Assembly: GCA_023974075.1 (NCBI GenBank)
Contig: CM043789.1
Coordinates: forward strand, 35,432,661 to 35,496,660
Origin: Chaenocephalus aceratus
Lineage: Eukaryota; Chordata; Actinopteri; Perciformes; Channichthyidae
Direction: 5' to 3'
DNA length: 64,000 bases
Shown: in pieces, positions 29,601 through 53,946 of the stretch
How the letters are laid out: every line of letters begins with the position of its first letter
How positions within the stretch are numbered: the stretch's first letter is position 1
The notes under the pieces: generated by a model
Databases searched by the model: none
What the model saw: the letters and a program-made list of their open reading frames with translations, nothing else
What the model was told of the DNA's origin: nothing
Translations under genes and position numbers: made by a program

Positions 29601-30498
29601 TTGTCAGCCGTTTCCAATTTGAATAGTCTGATGATATGAACCAGAACTTCAGTAGCATCTGTTGCAGGACAATGGAGCTCTGTTCGCTCCAAGTGACGGC
29701 ACCCATTAGGGTTGAAGTATAACAAACCGGCGGCGGGTGACTCTCCCAATCAACCTCTACACCACATTGTCATTCATGTATGCATTAAACAGATGGAGAA
29801 GGTGACTGTTACTCACTCTTGTGAAAACTCGACACATGTGTTGTCATTTTCTGGAGAGAAACACCAGCTGTCAATCAAAACACTCACTGAAATACTCCTT
29901 TATTCCAAATGCAGGACCAGGTCAGCCAATTAAAACATGCATATGTTGTCATTTTCTATCTCTACATTATAGATATTTAATACATAAATGATTCTATCAA
30001 TACAAAATATAAAAATATGTGAGGCCTCATTTACAACCATATTTACATGGACTTCCTTAACTTAAGTGAAATTATTAATTCAATTATCTATGTACATACT
30101 ATGAACTAAATACGATAGTACAGTATATCCAAATCACATTGCATGAGAAAGCTCAATGTTACCAATCTGACTACCTTGCACACTTGTTTGCTGCATGGAA
30201 TTGAAGTTATGAGTAAAATAAAATTGCACATTTGATAAATGTTGTGACTTGATAGAAATGCGCATCGTTAGCCTTAATACTCAGGAGATTTTCTGAAACA
30301 TTGAAATGAACAAACATGCATGCTTTTTCACTGTTACCGACTGATATTCATCACCGACTCTCTAGTACTTGATATTCAACACTCAACAACACTGAATAAA
30401 TGGACCTTTAGTTTCATTTATTGTTTTTGTTCCAGATGGAAGATGTTAGTGTACACACGCTGGACGAAGAGTCATTTCCGTTGCTGGGCGACAGGATG
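23622..30498. other. Intergenic region, no gene recognised; prickle2 3' UTR at its right end
   Basis: Nearly 7 kb without a supported gene. The sequence is mostly unique in appearance, with small GT-rich and AT-rich patches (26455-26540, 28781-28798). The last few hundred bases before 30499 are downstream of the prickle2 stop codon on the minus strand and probably hold its 3' UTR; TTTATT (minus AATAAA) occurs at about 30415-30421 and 29896-29902. Confidence 0.5.
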
Positions 30499-43528
<13,030 letters not shown>

Positions 43529-46470
43529 CTGCCAGGAAAACACACAGAAAAAGAACATTAGTCAAGCAAATATCAAGTGTAAACCATAGACTGTATATAT
43601 ATAAACTAACTATGGTGTAACAGGTGTAAACGACGTAATGAAATAAGAGACTCAGATTAGAAATGCAGGCAGTAGATGCTTGCCCTCTTAAATTACAAAG
43701 TTGTAAAGTGTGATTGGTGGTTTGCAAATAACCCTTGTACACTTTAACTCATTAGAGCCCAGTATACACCACCACAACCCTCAGTTTAATAAATCACTGT
43801 GTAAACAGAAATACATTTAGAGGGATGGAGTTTCAACAGAAAACACACTTCATACTGCAGTTGCTGTATGGGCCTCTGAAGCCCGTAATTAATCACTTAA
43901 ATTAAAAATAACCAAATTACAATTTGAAAGGTAACCTTTTGAATACCTATTAAAAAAGAGGGAAATCTGTCATCCAGACGAATCGTTCATGGACCCCAAA
44001 ATATTCAGTGAAGCGTTGGACTTCTTTTGAAGACTTTCTACCCGTGAAGGATGTGAACTCCACACAGTTCATAGGTCAAGGCTTCCCACCGCAGCTCTCA
44101 CAGTAAAATGTAGGTACCACAAAAACAAAGCTCAACAATCCTCTGGGGTACCAAGAACAAGAATATAATCACAAACAGGCTACGGAAATTAGCAGAATCC
44201 AGCCAATGACAGTGATGGAAAGCAGCACTGTACAAACACACACCAAACACACACTCCTTTATGCACAAGGTTAGTGAGAAACAAAAGCAGATGCTTAGCC
44301 AGGACAGTGCTTCACTGTCATTCATCTGCCCTTTCGTCTCCAGTGGTGCACAGAGAGTAATAAAGAGCCGTGTTATATATCATGGACTCAAACAACTATT
44401 CTTGGTTGTTGTCATACAAAATATTGGGTATATATATATATATATATTAACCGACAATAACTACTCCTCTGAGGATAACACAGAGCTTGGGAGACGTCTT
44501 GCAATGAGCCGAAGTGGATGTGGGTTAAATGGCTAAGTGCATGGATTAAAATTAAAATATAGGCCACCTTCTGTAGGTCTGTACCTGGATCCAAAGCGGG
44601 AAGGCACTGCATACATACAGATTTCAGTGTCCTTGACAGCTCTAAGCCCCTTTATGAAGAGGGAATCTCTGGGTGGCCAGAAGGTTGCATGCCACTAACC
44701 CTTTCTGCCCCTCAGGCGGTCGAAACCAGGGAGAGAATCCCATTACCTTTCCAGACGGACGCCTGCCTGTCTGACAGACAGCCCTACGGAGGAGCTTAAG
44801 GACACTCAGGACACCGCTTGACAGACTGACAGCTTGGTCGGCAGAGGATCTGTTAATATTAAGTCCTTGGAGCGCAGACAGCACCATGTGGAGAGCTGGC
44901 CAAATCTCACATTGTCCCTTTTTCAAAAGAAGCACTTCTTGTCCAAGGGTTAAGTCTTGGTCTTCTGTCTATTTGGCATAGCGCTGATTGGTTTTGATGA
45001 CAGAATGGAGACTAAAAATACTTTCTAAGAAGAACAACTCATTGGCATGCCAAAGCTGGTCATAAGACATATGATCCTTAAGAAGAAAACCTACAAATGT
45101 ATAGGTCTTAAGTTGGACGAAATCTCCATCACCACTTGAGATTCCTGGCCATACAGTCTATTACTGTCAGCTCCAGCTTTCACCACTACTGATGAGAGAG
45201 GGAGACTACTGTAGTCATTGTGGAAGGGCAAGCCACAGGCTTCACAAATTAAATCCATAAATATTTCACATAAAGTGCCAGGGTACCATTGTCATGAATA
45301 TGAATGGTTATGATAGACAGAGCAGCGATGTAACAAAGGCAGACAAAGTCATCAAGCAGCTGTCAAGCAGGCCCAAGGAGAAGGGTGTTTGGCAAACCCC
45401 TGTCCCAGCGGCATGTTGCTATAGCCAGGGGCGACGCAGCTTGCCTCATTACAACCCAGCACCTTCACCATCATTACTAATTTAAGGCTGATTATCGGGC
45501 TGACACAACAGAAATACGTGCATGTCGAAAGCACACTCGATAATGATTGAAAGTGAAGGACAAAGACACCAAAGGTGGAGACAAAAAGGATACGCATAAT
45601 AAACACATCTCCCAGTCTTGTGATATGCTGCCTGGTGGTTAGTATTTCTGCCTTGGGGTAAGGAGGGACTCTTGGAGATAAGAGTATACAAATAGCCAGA
45701 GCTGAAGGAAAGCATTTCACACCGCATTCCTTCTGAGAGTTCACTTTACAATGTCCCTGCTCAGCGGTCTGCATATCTATAGGGTTCAACTTGGAGACAG
45801 TGTGGTGACCATTGGAGAAATTAACCTGGCACACACTCCAGAAGAGTCCAGATGTGCAATGATGACCTACCTCTAGTGATTCAACTAGAAAAATATCTGA
45901 TCTTCCCACCTCAGCGCTGGCAGAGATACCAATGTAGGCCTACAGGGACCCGTTTCTCCCCCCCCCCCCCTTCTATCCTCATGATTTACAACACGCGTCA
46001 CGCACATGCCTTGGATTTCCCCTTCACTGAAACCTAAACCCCAAGCTTCCCCTTGCAATCTACATGATTTCAATTAGGACAGATTCTTGGACGTAATACA
46101 ACTCAAGTGCATCAATGATGCCTCGTAAAAGACTGTGAGGTAAAGTCAAGGAAGTTGAAAGGCGGGTTCTTTATTCAAACATGACTAAGCATTCATCCCC
46201 CGGGAGATGTAAAACACTGATGTATCATTGGCCAGTCGGAGTGTGGAGTTTGCTCAAGACCTGGGGGGTATTGCAGTTGGATAGTCATCCCTGTCACCAT
46301 GATGTCAGTGGACAATGATTCACCGTTTCGGGTTAATTATCATCGCCTTGCTCTCCTTGATTAGCCATGTAACCAAGGTAACAGGTGGTTTTAATGCGTA
46401 ACTGGAATCTGATAGAGCCAAGTGACAGTTACATAGATTCGGTTCAATTGCTTTTTTCTCACTGCAGACC
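43529..46470. other. prickle2 5' intron sequence, nothing recognised
   Basis: No supported exon. Minor features: a (TA)n run at ~44429-44447 and a C-run at ~45958-45970. Confidence 0.45.
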
Positions 46471-46474
46471 TTAA

Positions 46475-46852
46475 AGGTGGGGTAGGTACGTTTGAGAAAC
46501 CGGCTCGAGATACACTTTTTGTTATATTCCATGGAATGCTCTTAACATCCCGATAGCAATGAATATTGTAAGTGCTTTGACAAAAAATTAAAAAATGTAA
46601 TCTGTGGAACCCGTAGTACTGTAAAAAGTACAACCAATCATCTGAGCCGGCCCGGCTAAAGTAACTGGATGGCCTACCTGCCTGTCAGCCTTCCATCTGT
46701 GCACAAACTTATCTCGTGCCCTCATTGGTCATGTGCGCGTACGTGTGTGTTGGAGGAGGGGCTCTGTAAGGAAGAGACAGATTTTTTTCGGCTGTCTATT
46801 TTCAAATTCTAGCGATCTCGAGCTGGTTTCTCCAAAACTACCTACCCCACCT
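46475..46852. mobile_element. TTAA-flanked MITE, TIR AGGTGGGGTAGGTA
   Basis: 378 bp. The left end AGGTGGGGTAGGTACGTTTG then AGAAACCGGCTCGAGA is mirrored at the right by TCTCGAGCTGGTTTCTCCAA then AACTACCTACCCCACCT. TTAA lies at 46471-46474 and 46853-46856. TTAA duplication suggests mobilisation by a piggyBac-type transposase, although the ends differ from those of the 12.7-18.3 kb element. Non-coding, within the prickle2 5' intron. Confidence 0.8.
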
Positions 46853-46856
46853 TTAA

Positions 46857-49552
46857 GCAATCATGGCAAAACAAGGTGTTTTATAAAATATACAAATGTA
46901 CTATCTTAGAAATTATGCTTCAAATCAAAGCAAGAGTTGACTCGAAGATATCTTTGCAAGGCAAAAATAGGGCTACGGTTGTATTAGGATGGAGGAAACT
47001 CCATTCAACCAAAGCTTAGGGAAAATATCTGATTCAACTGTATCCAAGAGCCAGTCGAGGAAGTATAGCCTTGGAGGGTTTGAAGGAGCTGATGTCTCAT
47101 TCCTGAGCAGCTCCCAAAACCGCTGCAGCTTTTCCATGGCATCACTCTAGATGGCCAGATTAAAATCCCATCTTTAAATGGCAGCTCAGCGCAAAAGCAA
47201 AGGTTCGATGACAAGAGGGGAGAGCAACTGGGTACGCTCTTCAGCCAAGTCTTGTCTTCTGTTTTCCTGTTTTTTTTTTCTCTGGAAGAAGAAGTGGGGG
47301 AAGAAGAGGAACATACACTTTTCTCTTTAACGCCCATTGTTTGGCCATTACAACATTTCCGTACAGTGTTTTTTGAGCTGTTGTTGGAATTTTTAGGGAT
47401 TTCAATGCTTAGCACTGCTTTCAATTACAAACACACAAGCAAAGAAAGCCTTTGTACCTGAACCAGGCGGCATGTTGTCTTCATAGCCAATAGGAGTGAA
47501 TCACAGTTGAACATGACTGGAGGTGTTCCCGACAATAATCAGGCTCGACAAAGACGTTTTCTATTAGCGGCCAATTAGTATGAGCCAGACGCAGCGTGTT
47601 GTCGAGGACAGAGATTAGGCCTGCATCCACCTGTCATAACACATTTTAGAGAGCTCAAGTTCATCTAGCCTACAGCCTCAACCTGATGGTGAGTTTCCTC
47701 CACTGTATTGGATACAAATATAAAAAGGTATTTTGCATTTTTACCTAAACACAAAGAGGATTTCAATAGCATTCAACACTGTGACTCCTCCCATGAGACA
47801 CTTCGTCAATTTGGCACAACAAGTGTTTTAACGTTTATCCTGGAGGTGTGGGGTTAAAGAGAACTGTGAATTTAGGAGGTGGCACAGGATCTCAATATAG
47901 ATGCTACTATTTGTGTTATGAAACCGTAGAAGCCATTGGGTTTCGTGCTTGAACCAAACAGACTAAAATATTTGCAAAATATTGACCTCTGTTGCTTCAA
48001 TTTGAATCACTTCCATCTCTTTTGGGAGTCTCACAACATCAGAGAAGTACAAGACAAAAGCTCACTGTAAAAGTGAGACTTTATGGAGATGTAATAAGTT
48101 GTTAAATGCTAATCATTGACTGATCTCTGAGCTTGGGTGAATTTACAACTGTATAATGTAACCTGTAGTACCTGGAGATTGTAGATAGTAGATACATGTT
48201 TTTACTGTATATTTGCAAGAAGCTGGGATTTTGTCTTCCTGCTATAGCAACGTATAACTCCCCCTAGTTGTTCACTCCCTCTGTATTAGAATTGAACGAT
48301 ACAGGACTTGGGGGAGAAGTGGAAAGCAAAACGGAGAGAGATATATTTATGTACCATCAGACTGGGACGCTTTTAAGCTGCAGCCATGACACTGGATCAC
48401 ATTACTTATTCATCCAGTGTTGACTTGTTCCATAAAGTGACACTTCTTTGGATGGTAAGTCATGGAAGGGACAGGCTTCCAAGAGAGCCTCGGTAAAGAC
48501 TTCAGACTCAGACAGTGGTAACAGTGCCAGATCATAAGCTCATTTATTACCAACTACCTATATTAAACGGCTTTTGAAAAGCAGCCACCAGTGCAGTACA
48601 GTTTTTTTCCAGAAGCAGTTGTCGATGTCAGCAATAATCTTGATCTGGCTATTAGGCTTCTGTCAGCTCAGTATTTGGGTTGCTCTCAGAACCGCGGAGC
48701 CCAAAGATACAGCAGCCAGCTGTTGAAGCCACATTATTCATTATCCCCCTGTCAGTCCATTCATGTGCTAATCCGGTGACCCTTTACACTGCCAAAAAGT
48801 GGCCATATAAATGGGTCAATTAGCTTGCATTGAGTCTTGTTATGTTCGCTTTAACACAACTGTTATGGAGCTGCGATTATGCCACTTGTTTGTAATTCAG
48901 TTTGAATCAAACCCCAGGAATATTATTAGAAACTCAACTAGGACAACTCAAATACAGGCTGCATCATTATAACACTTGACTAGAGAAACATCATACACAA
49001 GTTGATATGGGGGTCGAGAAATAATATATATTATAGAGTCATAATGATACATCTCTTAATTAACTAAGCAATCTATAATCCATATGGCACAGAGTCCAAA
49101 CAACAAAGACTTTCAGGCAAGAGAGCGCACAGTAGCTTGACCATTGCGCCACAGGGGGTGGGGTGGGGGATATAAACTGGTGAGAACACGTCTATGCAGG
49201 GAGAGCTACAGTGCGAGTCGGACAACTCTACATACTGTGTGGTATTTACATCCAAATAGCACCGGGTTTCAGCCATTAAAGAGTAAAAGTGACAAAGAAC
49301 GCGAAAACTTCCAAAAATATAAAATATAAATCCAACTCGTTTTAATATAAGCCTCGTGACTACTTCACTCACACATTCCAAAGAGGGAGTAAAGTAAAAA
49401 AAAAACTATTTATGTTTGACATGGAGCCATGGATACATTTGGGACTCAATCTTCTTTTCCGTTACGCATTTAAAGCCCCAGCCTGGGTCGTGCGGTGCGC
49501 AACAAAACGGCTCCAAATGCATCACAAACACGATCAATAATCAGCTGCTTAC
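46857..49552. other. prickle2 5' intron sequence, nothing recognised
   Basis: No supported exon or repeat on either strand. Confidence 0.4.
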
Positions 49553-50106
49553 CTTCTTACAAACTGCGGCGGAGGGAAGCCATAGCCCTGACCTCGGTGC
49601 TGGTTGTGGTGGTGCTGGTTTTAAAATACGTTTTCCTCATTGCAGAATTTCTCAAACAACTCCAACTCCACAGCTTTGCCACGAAAACACCCCAGTCTCA
49701 CCTCGCTGTGTGGTGTCTGCTCTGCACCCCTCCGCTACATTAACCCCCTCCGTTTAAAAGCCTTTTGTCACCCCCCTGCTCTCCGCAAACACACTCGGGA
49801 GTTGAGCAAATGAGGAGAAAGCGTAGACGAAGAGCCAACTTAAAGTGCGTAAAGAGATCCACATTTACACATCCAAAAAACGAGTGAGCAGACTCCGCTG
49901 AAATATTTTAAAATATCCAAAGAAATAAAACAGAAATCTCTCGGAAACGAGGTTACTGCTTTCTGCTCTGACTGAAGAACAGTGCGGACTTTCGCTGCTT
50001 GGAATCACGGAGCGCTGGAGTCTCTCTGCTGACCGACCCGCTGAATAACAGCGCTTTAATCCTGCAGCGAAATCAAGGCACTGTAAATCACATGATCACT
50101 TCCGGT
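49553..50106 (-). promoter_or_regulatory. prickle2: Candidate prickle2 promoter and 5' exon
   Basis: On the minus strand, an ETS site ACCGGAAGT at 50098-50106 and an adjacent CATGTGAT are followed by ~540 nt that are comparatively GC-rich and CpG-containing. These end in AAG|GTAAGC, a consensus splice donor (exon end 49553). Position and orientation, ~6 kb upstream of the first recognised coding exon, suit a mostly untranslated first exon. Short ATG-initiated frames exist in it but none resembles Prickle. Start site not determined. Confidence 0.45.
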
Positions 50107-53020
50107 GTGAACTTTCAAAATAAAAAAAGACATTGCCAAATGGATTGGAATATTATATTTGGTTGAATAGAAAAGTTATATATAATTATATAACATTATA
50201 ATAATAATAATATAAAGAAATATTTTTGGAAATGGAAATGTTTTTCTTTTCTTTTTTAAAACCAAATTAGTATAGAGAACAAAGACATAGCTCAGCTTTG
50301 GGGGCAACACAATTGTGGACCCTTCAGATGTTACTTTAGCCTCTTTATTTTATTATACTACAATATCAGATGTAAAAAAAAGTATTTCAACACTTCACTA
50401 TTAATAATGCATTGGTATATTTGCCTATTTGGTTCATTTTCTGAACCTTCAACAGCGTTGGGCTTCTATTCTTTAATGTACAGAGAGCGAACATCAATTA
50501 TATTCCCTTTTATTACAAAGCTTTTGTTTGAGGGCACGGTTGCTTACTTCCTGTCTTATGGGCCCTCTCTGGTTGACTTGACACACGCTCACACACACAC
50601 CGACCCTTCTCCCCCCCTCCTTCCTCTCTGTATCCCGGTGTGATGTCAGCAAGTCAGCGTCCCAACATTGGTGTAATTAGCAGCGTGAATTACTGGAGTT
50701 TTGGCGGGATTTGCATGTGAATTAAACCACTTCCCTGAATCAACTGGCCCATGGACAAGAAGAGAGAGGGAGAGAAAGAGAGAGAAGAGCTGCAGGGCTC
50801 TGACCTGCATGGGGAAATTGGGAGGTGAGCCCCTGTAAACAAAACAGTGCTGTTTAGCATAAGAAGCGGACATTAGCTGGAGAAGGGACATAAGGCTTAC
50901 AGACCAATGAAAATCCACTGAATCCAAAACAAATGTGAAGCTAATTTAGTTGGATTTTTAAACTCCAGGAACCAATTTTCGAAGTGCACCCATGGGCCCT
51001 TCAATAGTGTTTTTATTTGTCGGACAGTTTATAGACTTTTTATCTTCACGGTCATCTGTATATTTTTCTTACTCTAATGCTGGTTTATTTCTATTTTGAG
51101 ATGTTCATATTTCAGAATTGTTCTACTATTTAATTTGTTATTATGTGCAATGCCTTGTTTTGTTTTTTGCTGCTGCAACAAAAACATTTCCCAAATTGGA
51201 ATTAATAAAGTACATCTGATCTTATCTTATACATTACTACCATCAATGCATATGTAATTGCAAAGTATGTGTAATTATGTTATTAGAGAATGTAGTTTAG
51301 TAGCATTTTGGGCAATTTGTCACTTTGCCATGCTTTGAAAAGTGATATAGAAGTAAAGCTTCCTTCCCACATTGATATGATTATCAAAACACAGCTGTTG
51401 TAAACTATAAACCAGAAAAAAGCAGGGGGCAGATTTTTATATGATCAACATGTGGAGTTAGCTTGACCATTGTGCTGTTTATGCAAACAAATACACAGCA
51501 GAATTGTTCCCTAACAGATTGCCACCATATCAGCTATTCTGGGCTCTCAAACACTCAGCTTCATTATGCTACTCCCCTTCTCCTGTTCCTACAATGAGTG
51601 GTAGGAGTGTTAAACAATGTCCTGCTGCTGCTCCACATTTGCATATTTGTGTAACGCAAAATGTGTCAAGAAACAGGAAATATTGCCAAAAGTTTTCTGG
51701 CAGTCAATTAAGGCTGAACAGATTTGAGGAAGACTTTTAAAGGCAACTTGGAGGACGGATGGGAGTGGGTTAGAAAGTAATTAAATCAAGATTTGTCTAT
51801 ATTCTTCTCAAAGTGCCCCGCTGCTGCCTTTTGGCTAAACAAGAAATGTGGAGAGGAATATCTTATTTAGTTTTTTAACTTCCTTTGAAATAATATATGT
51901 AAAGCTGCACAAGGAAGCATTTTCTTCTGAAAACCGCCAGCAGCTCTGAACGACCTCTTCAGTTTCTAAGGACAGTGCTTCAGTCTTTTTTCTCCTTCAG
52001 GAACTGTTCCTTCAGACTGAAGCTCTGCTTTTCTTTTTTGTGTTCTCCACTCACACATGGCAGGGCCAACTCTTGCTGTGACTTTGTCTCATACATCTCA
52101 ACATAAGACCGCGGCCTCTTCACAAACACAAGAATATCAATTACAGCTCGGGCTGTACTTGCGGCCTATCCACAATATTTTTTAGAGGACCCCTAAGTGA
52201 CAGTGTCCTCAGCTCGGAGCGACCACAGAATGGGTCAATTCTTGTGGGGCCAGGTATTTACCACAATAGGTCATTCCCTTTTTGCCAATAAACTGTTCCT
52301 CAACTTGCAGTGAGCTGTTTCAAATGCCCAGAGAGGAGTGAATAAAAGCATAGAGGCCAGCTTGGGGGACATACCACAGATAGCATTGCCTACATGGACT
52401 CCTGGCATGCACCAAGAGTCGCTGCTTGGTAATTTTAGACAGTGAGCCAAACAGGTTTACTCCCTTCCCAAGCATGCATAAGCGTATTGAGTTTTTTGTC
52501 TCTATCAAAGCACAGGAAGAGATATATTGTAAATACATGTTGCCCCAGGGGCCGGGATCCCTATCTAAAGTATGCAAGTTGTATGGCATCAAAGGATTAT
52601 ATCCTACAAGAAAATTATTCATATTTCACCAGGGAAGGAACTGATGTTTATACTGCATGACATGGTAAGAAAAACACTCCTGATAAATCAATGTGTTTTA
52701 TCTCGATTTGAAAAGTAGCCAACATCCCAACATGGCTTCCTCATCTTTATTTCTCATCTGCTTTTTAGGAACACCAGTCTCCTCTCCTTTCATGTGGCAA
52801 ATGCTGATGGCTATCACTCTAGAGTCAACATACGAGGCAGCTGGGACTCACCCCAACAGCTGATAGCTCAGACATGTTGGGAGGGAGGGAGAGAGCCAGC
52901 TTCCTCTCCATATAGTTTTCTATCCCCCTGCGGAAGAAGGTTCCTGAGCACTTTCTGACTAAGTATTTACAGTGCTGCAAATCCGAGCTCTAACTGGCTA
53001 CTGAACTGTGATGCAACTCC
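50107..53020. other. Upstream region without recognised genes
   Basis: A LINE-type tail occurs at ~51140-51232. Otherwise there are no supported features. Confidence 0.45.
51140..51232 (+). mobile_element. LINE 3' tail fragment
   Basis: TGCTGCTGCAACAAAAACAT then TTCCCAAATTGGAATTAATA and AAGTACATCTGATCTTATCT, a tail type common to fish non-LTR elements. Short and truncated. Confidence 0.45.
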
Positions 53021-53024
53021 TTAA

Positions 53025-53942
53025 AGGCCCTGTCACACTGTCCCGAAATTGACACCCGATGGACACACGATAAAGGAAATGTTCAAATTCGGCTGTGATC
53101 GTAGCAACATCGGGCCATTCGTGAGGGCATCTAAGCCATCGTATGACCGCCGGTGGAGTTTCTCAGGCTCCGGCAGCAACTTTGTGAGCGGCAACTTCGT
53201 AAGGCACTCGTGAGGGCATCTTGTCGAATCGTGTCATCTTCCTGTTATCATCGGTGCATTCACCCTCACTCTGATCGGGGCGAATGCCCGATGGCACCGA
53301 GGATAACAAGATGCCCTCACGATGGCCTTACGAAGGGCAAAATTGACACACAAATTCAACACGAAATGAACCTTCGCAAGGTCCTTCGGCAATTTTTTGG
53401 CATGCCAAAGATTTTGCCACCGCTCACGAAGTTGCTGCCGGAGCCTGAGAAACTCCACCAGCGGTCATACGATGGCTTAAGATGCCCTCACGAATGGCCC
53501 GATGTTGCTACGATCACAGCCGAATTTGAACATTTCCTTTATCGTGTGTCCATCGGGTTGTTTTATTGCACAACAAAATTATGTAAACATATTATGTAAA
53601 TAACCCAATTTGTGTTCTGTGAAACTAAAAAGGATATAATATATTATTTTGAAGGAGAGTTGACAGGAAGTTGTTGTTGCTATGGAAACAACATTACGGA
53701 GAAAACGTAATATTTTCTACATATAAAGACGGATAAAGTAAAAGAACAAAGTCTGAAGATATCAGTACAGTATCATAGTACTGTAACATAATTGTTTTTG
53801 GTACTTTCATTGCAGTTGTATGTCTTAAATGTAATGTAAATGTTGCCTTCGTGTGTGGTTCGGGGCCATCTTCGTGCGAAATTCAGAATTCCATATTCGT
53901 GTGTCCATCGGGTGTCAATTTCGGGACAGTGTGACAGGGGCT
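53025..53942. mobile_element. TTAA-flanked fold-back element with internal ~140-bp hairpin arms
   Basis: The outer TIRs AGGCCCTGTCACACTGTCCC then GAAATTGACACCCGATGGAC ACACGA (53025-53070) and their inverted copy (53897-53942) differ by one or two bases. TTAA flanks both ends (53021-53024, 53943-53946). Inside, 53050-53200 is repeated in inverted orientation at ~53413-53560: for example GCTCCGGCAGCAACTT versus AAGTTGCTGCCGGAGC, and CTGTGATCGTAGCAACATCG versus CGATGTTGCTACGATCACAG. The spacer is ~210 bp. No transposase is encoded. Confidence 0.85.
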
Positions 53943-53946
53943 TTAA

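Noticed and set aside
43580..43620. CATAGACTGTATATATA segment resembling a common fish short repeat
   Set aside because: Too short and without definable ends.
45352..45909. 185-residue minus-strand open frame
   Set aside because: No recognisable domain, no splice or promoter context, and a composition like non-coding DNA.
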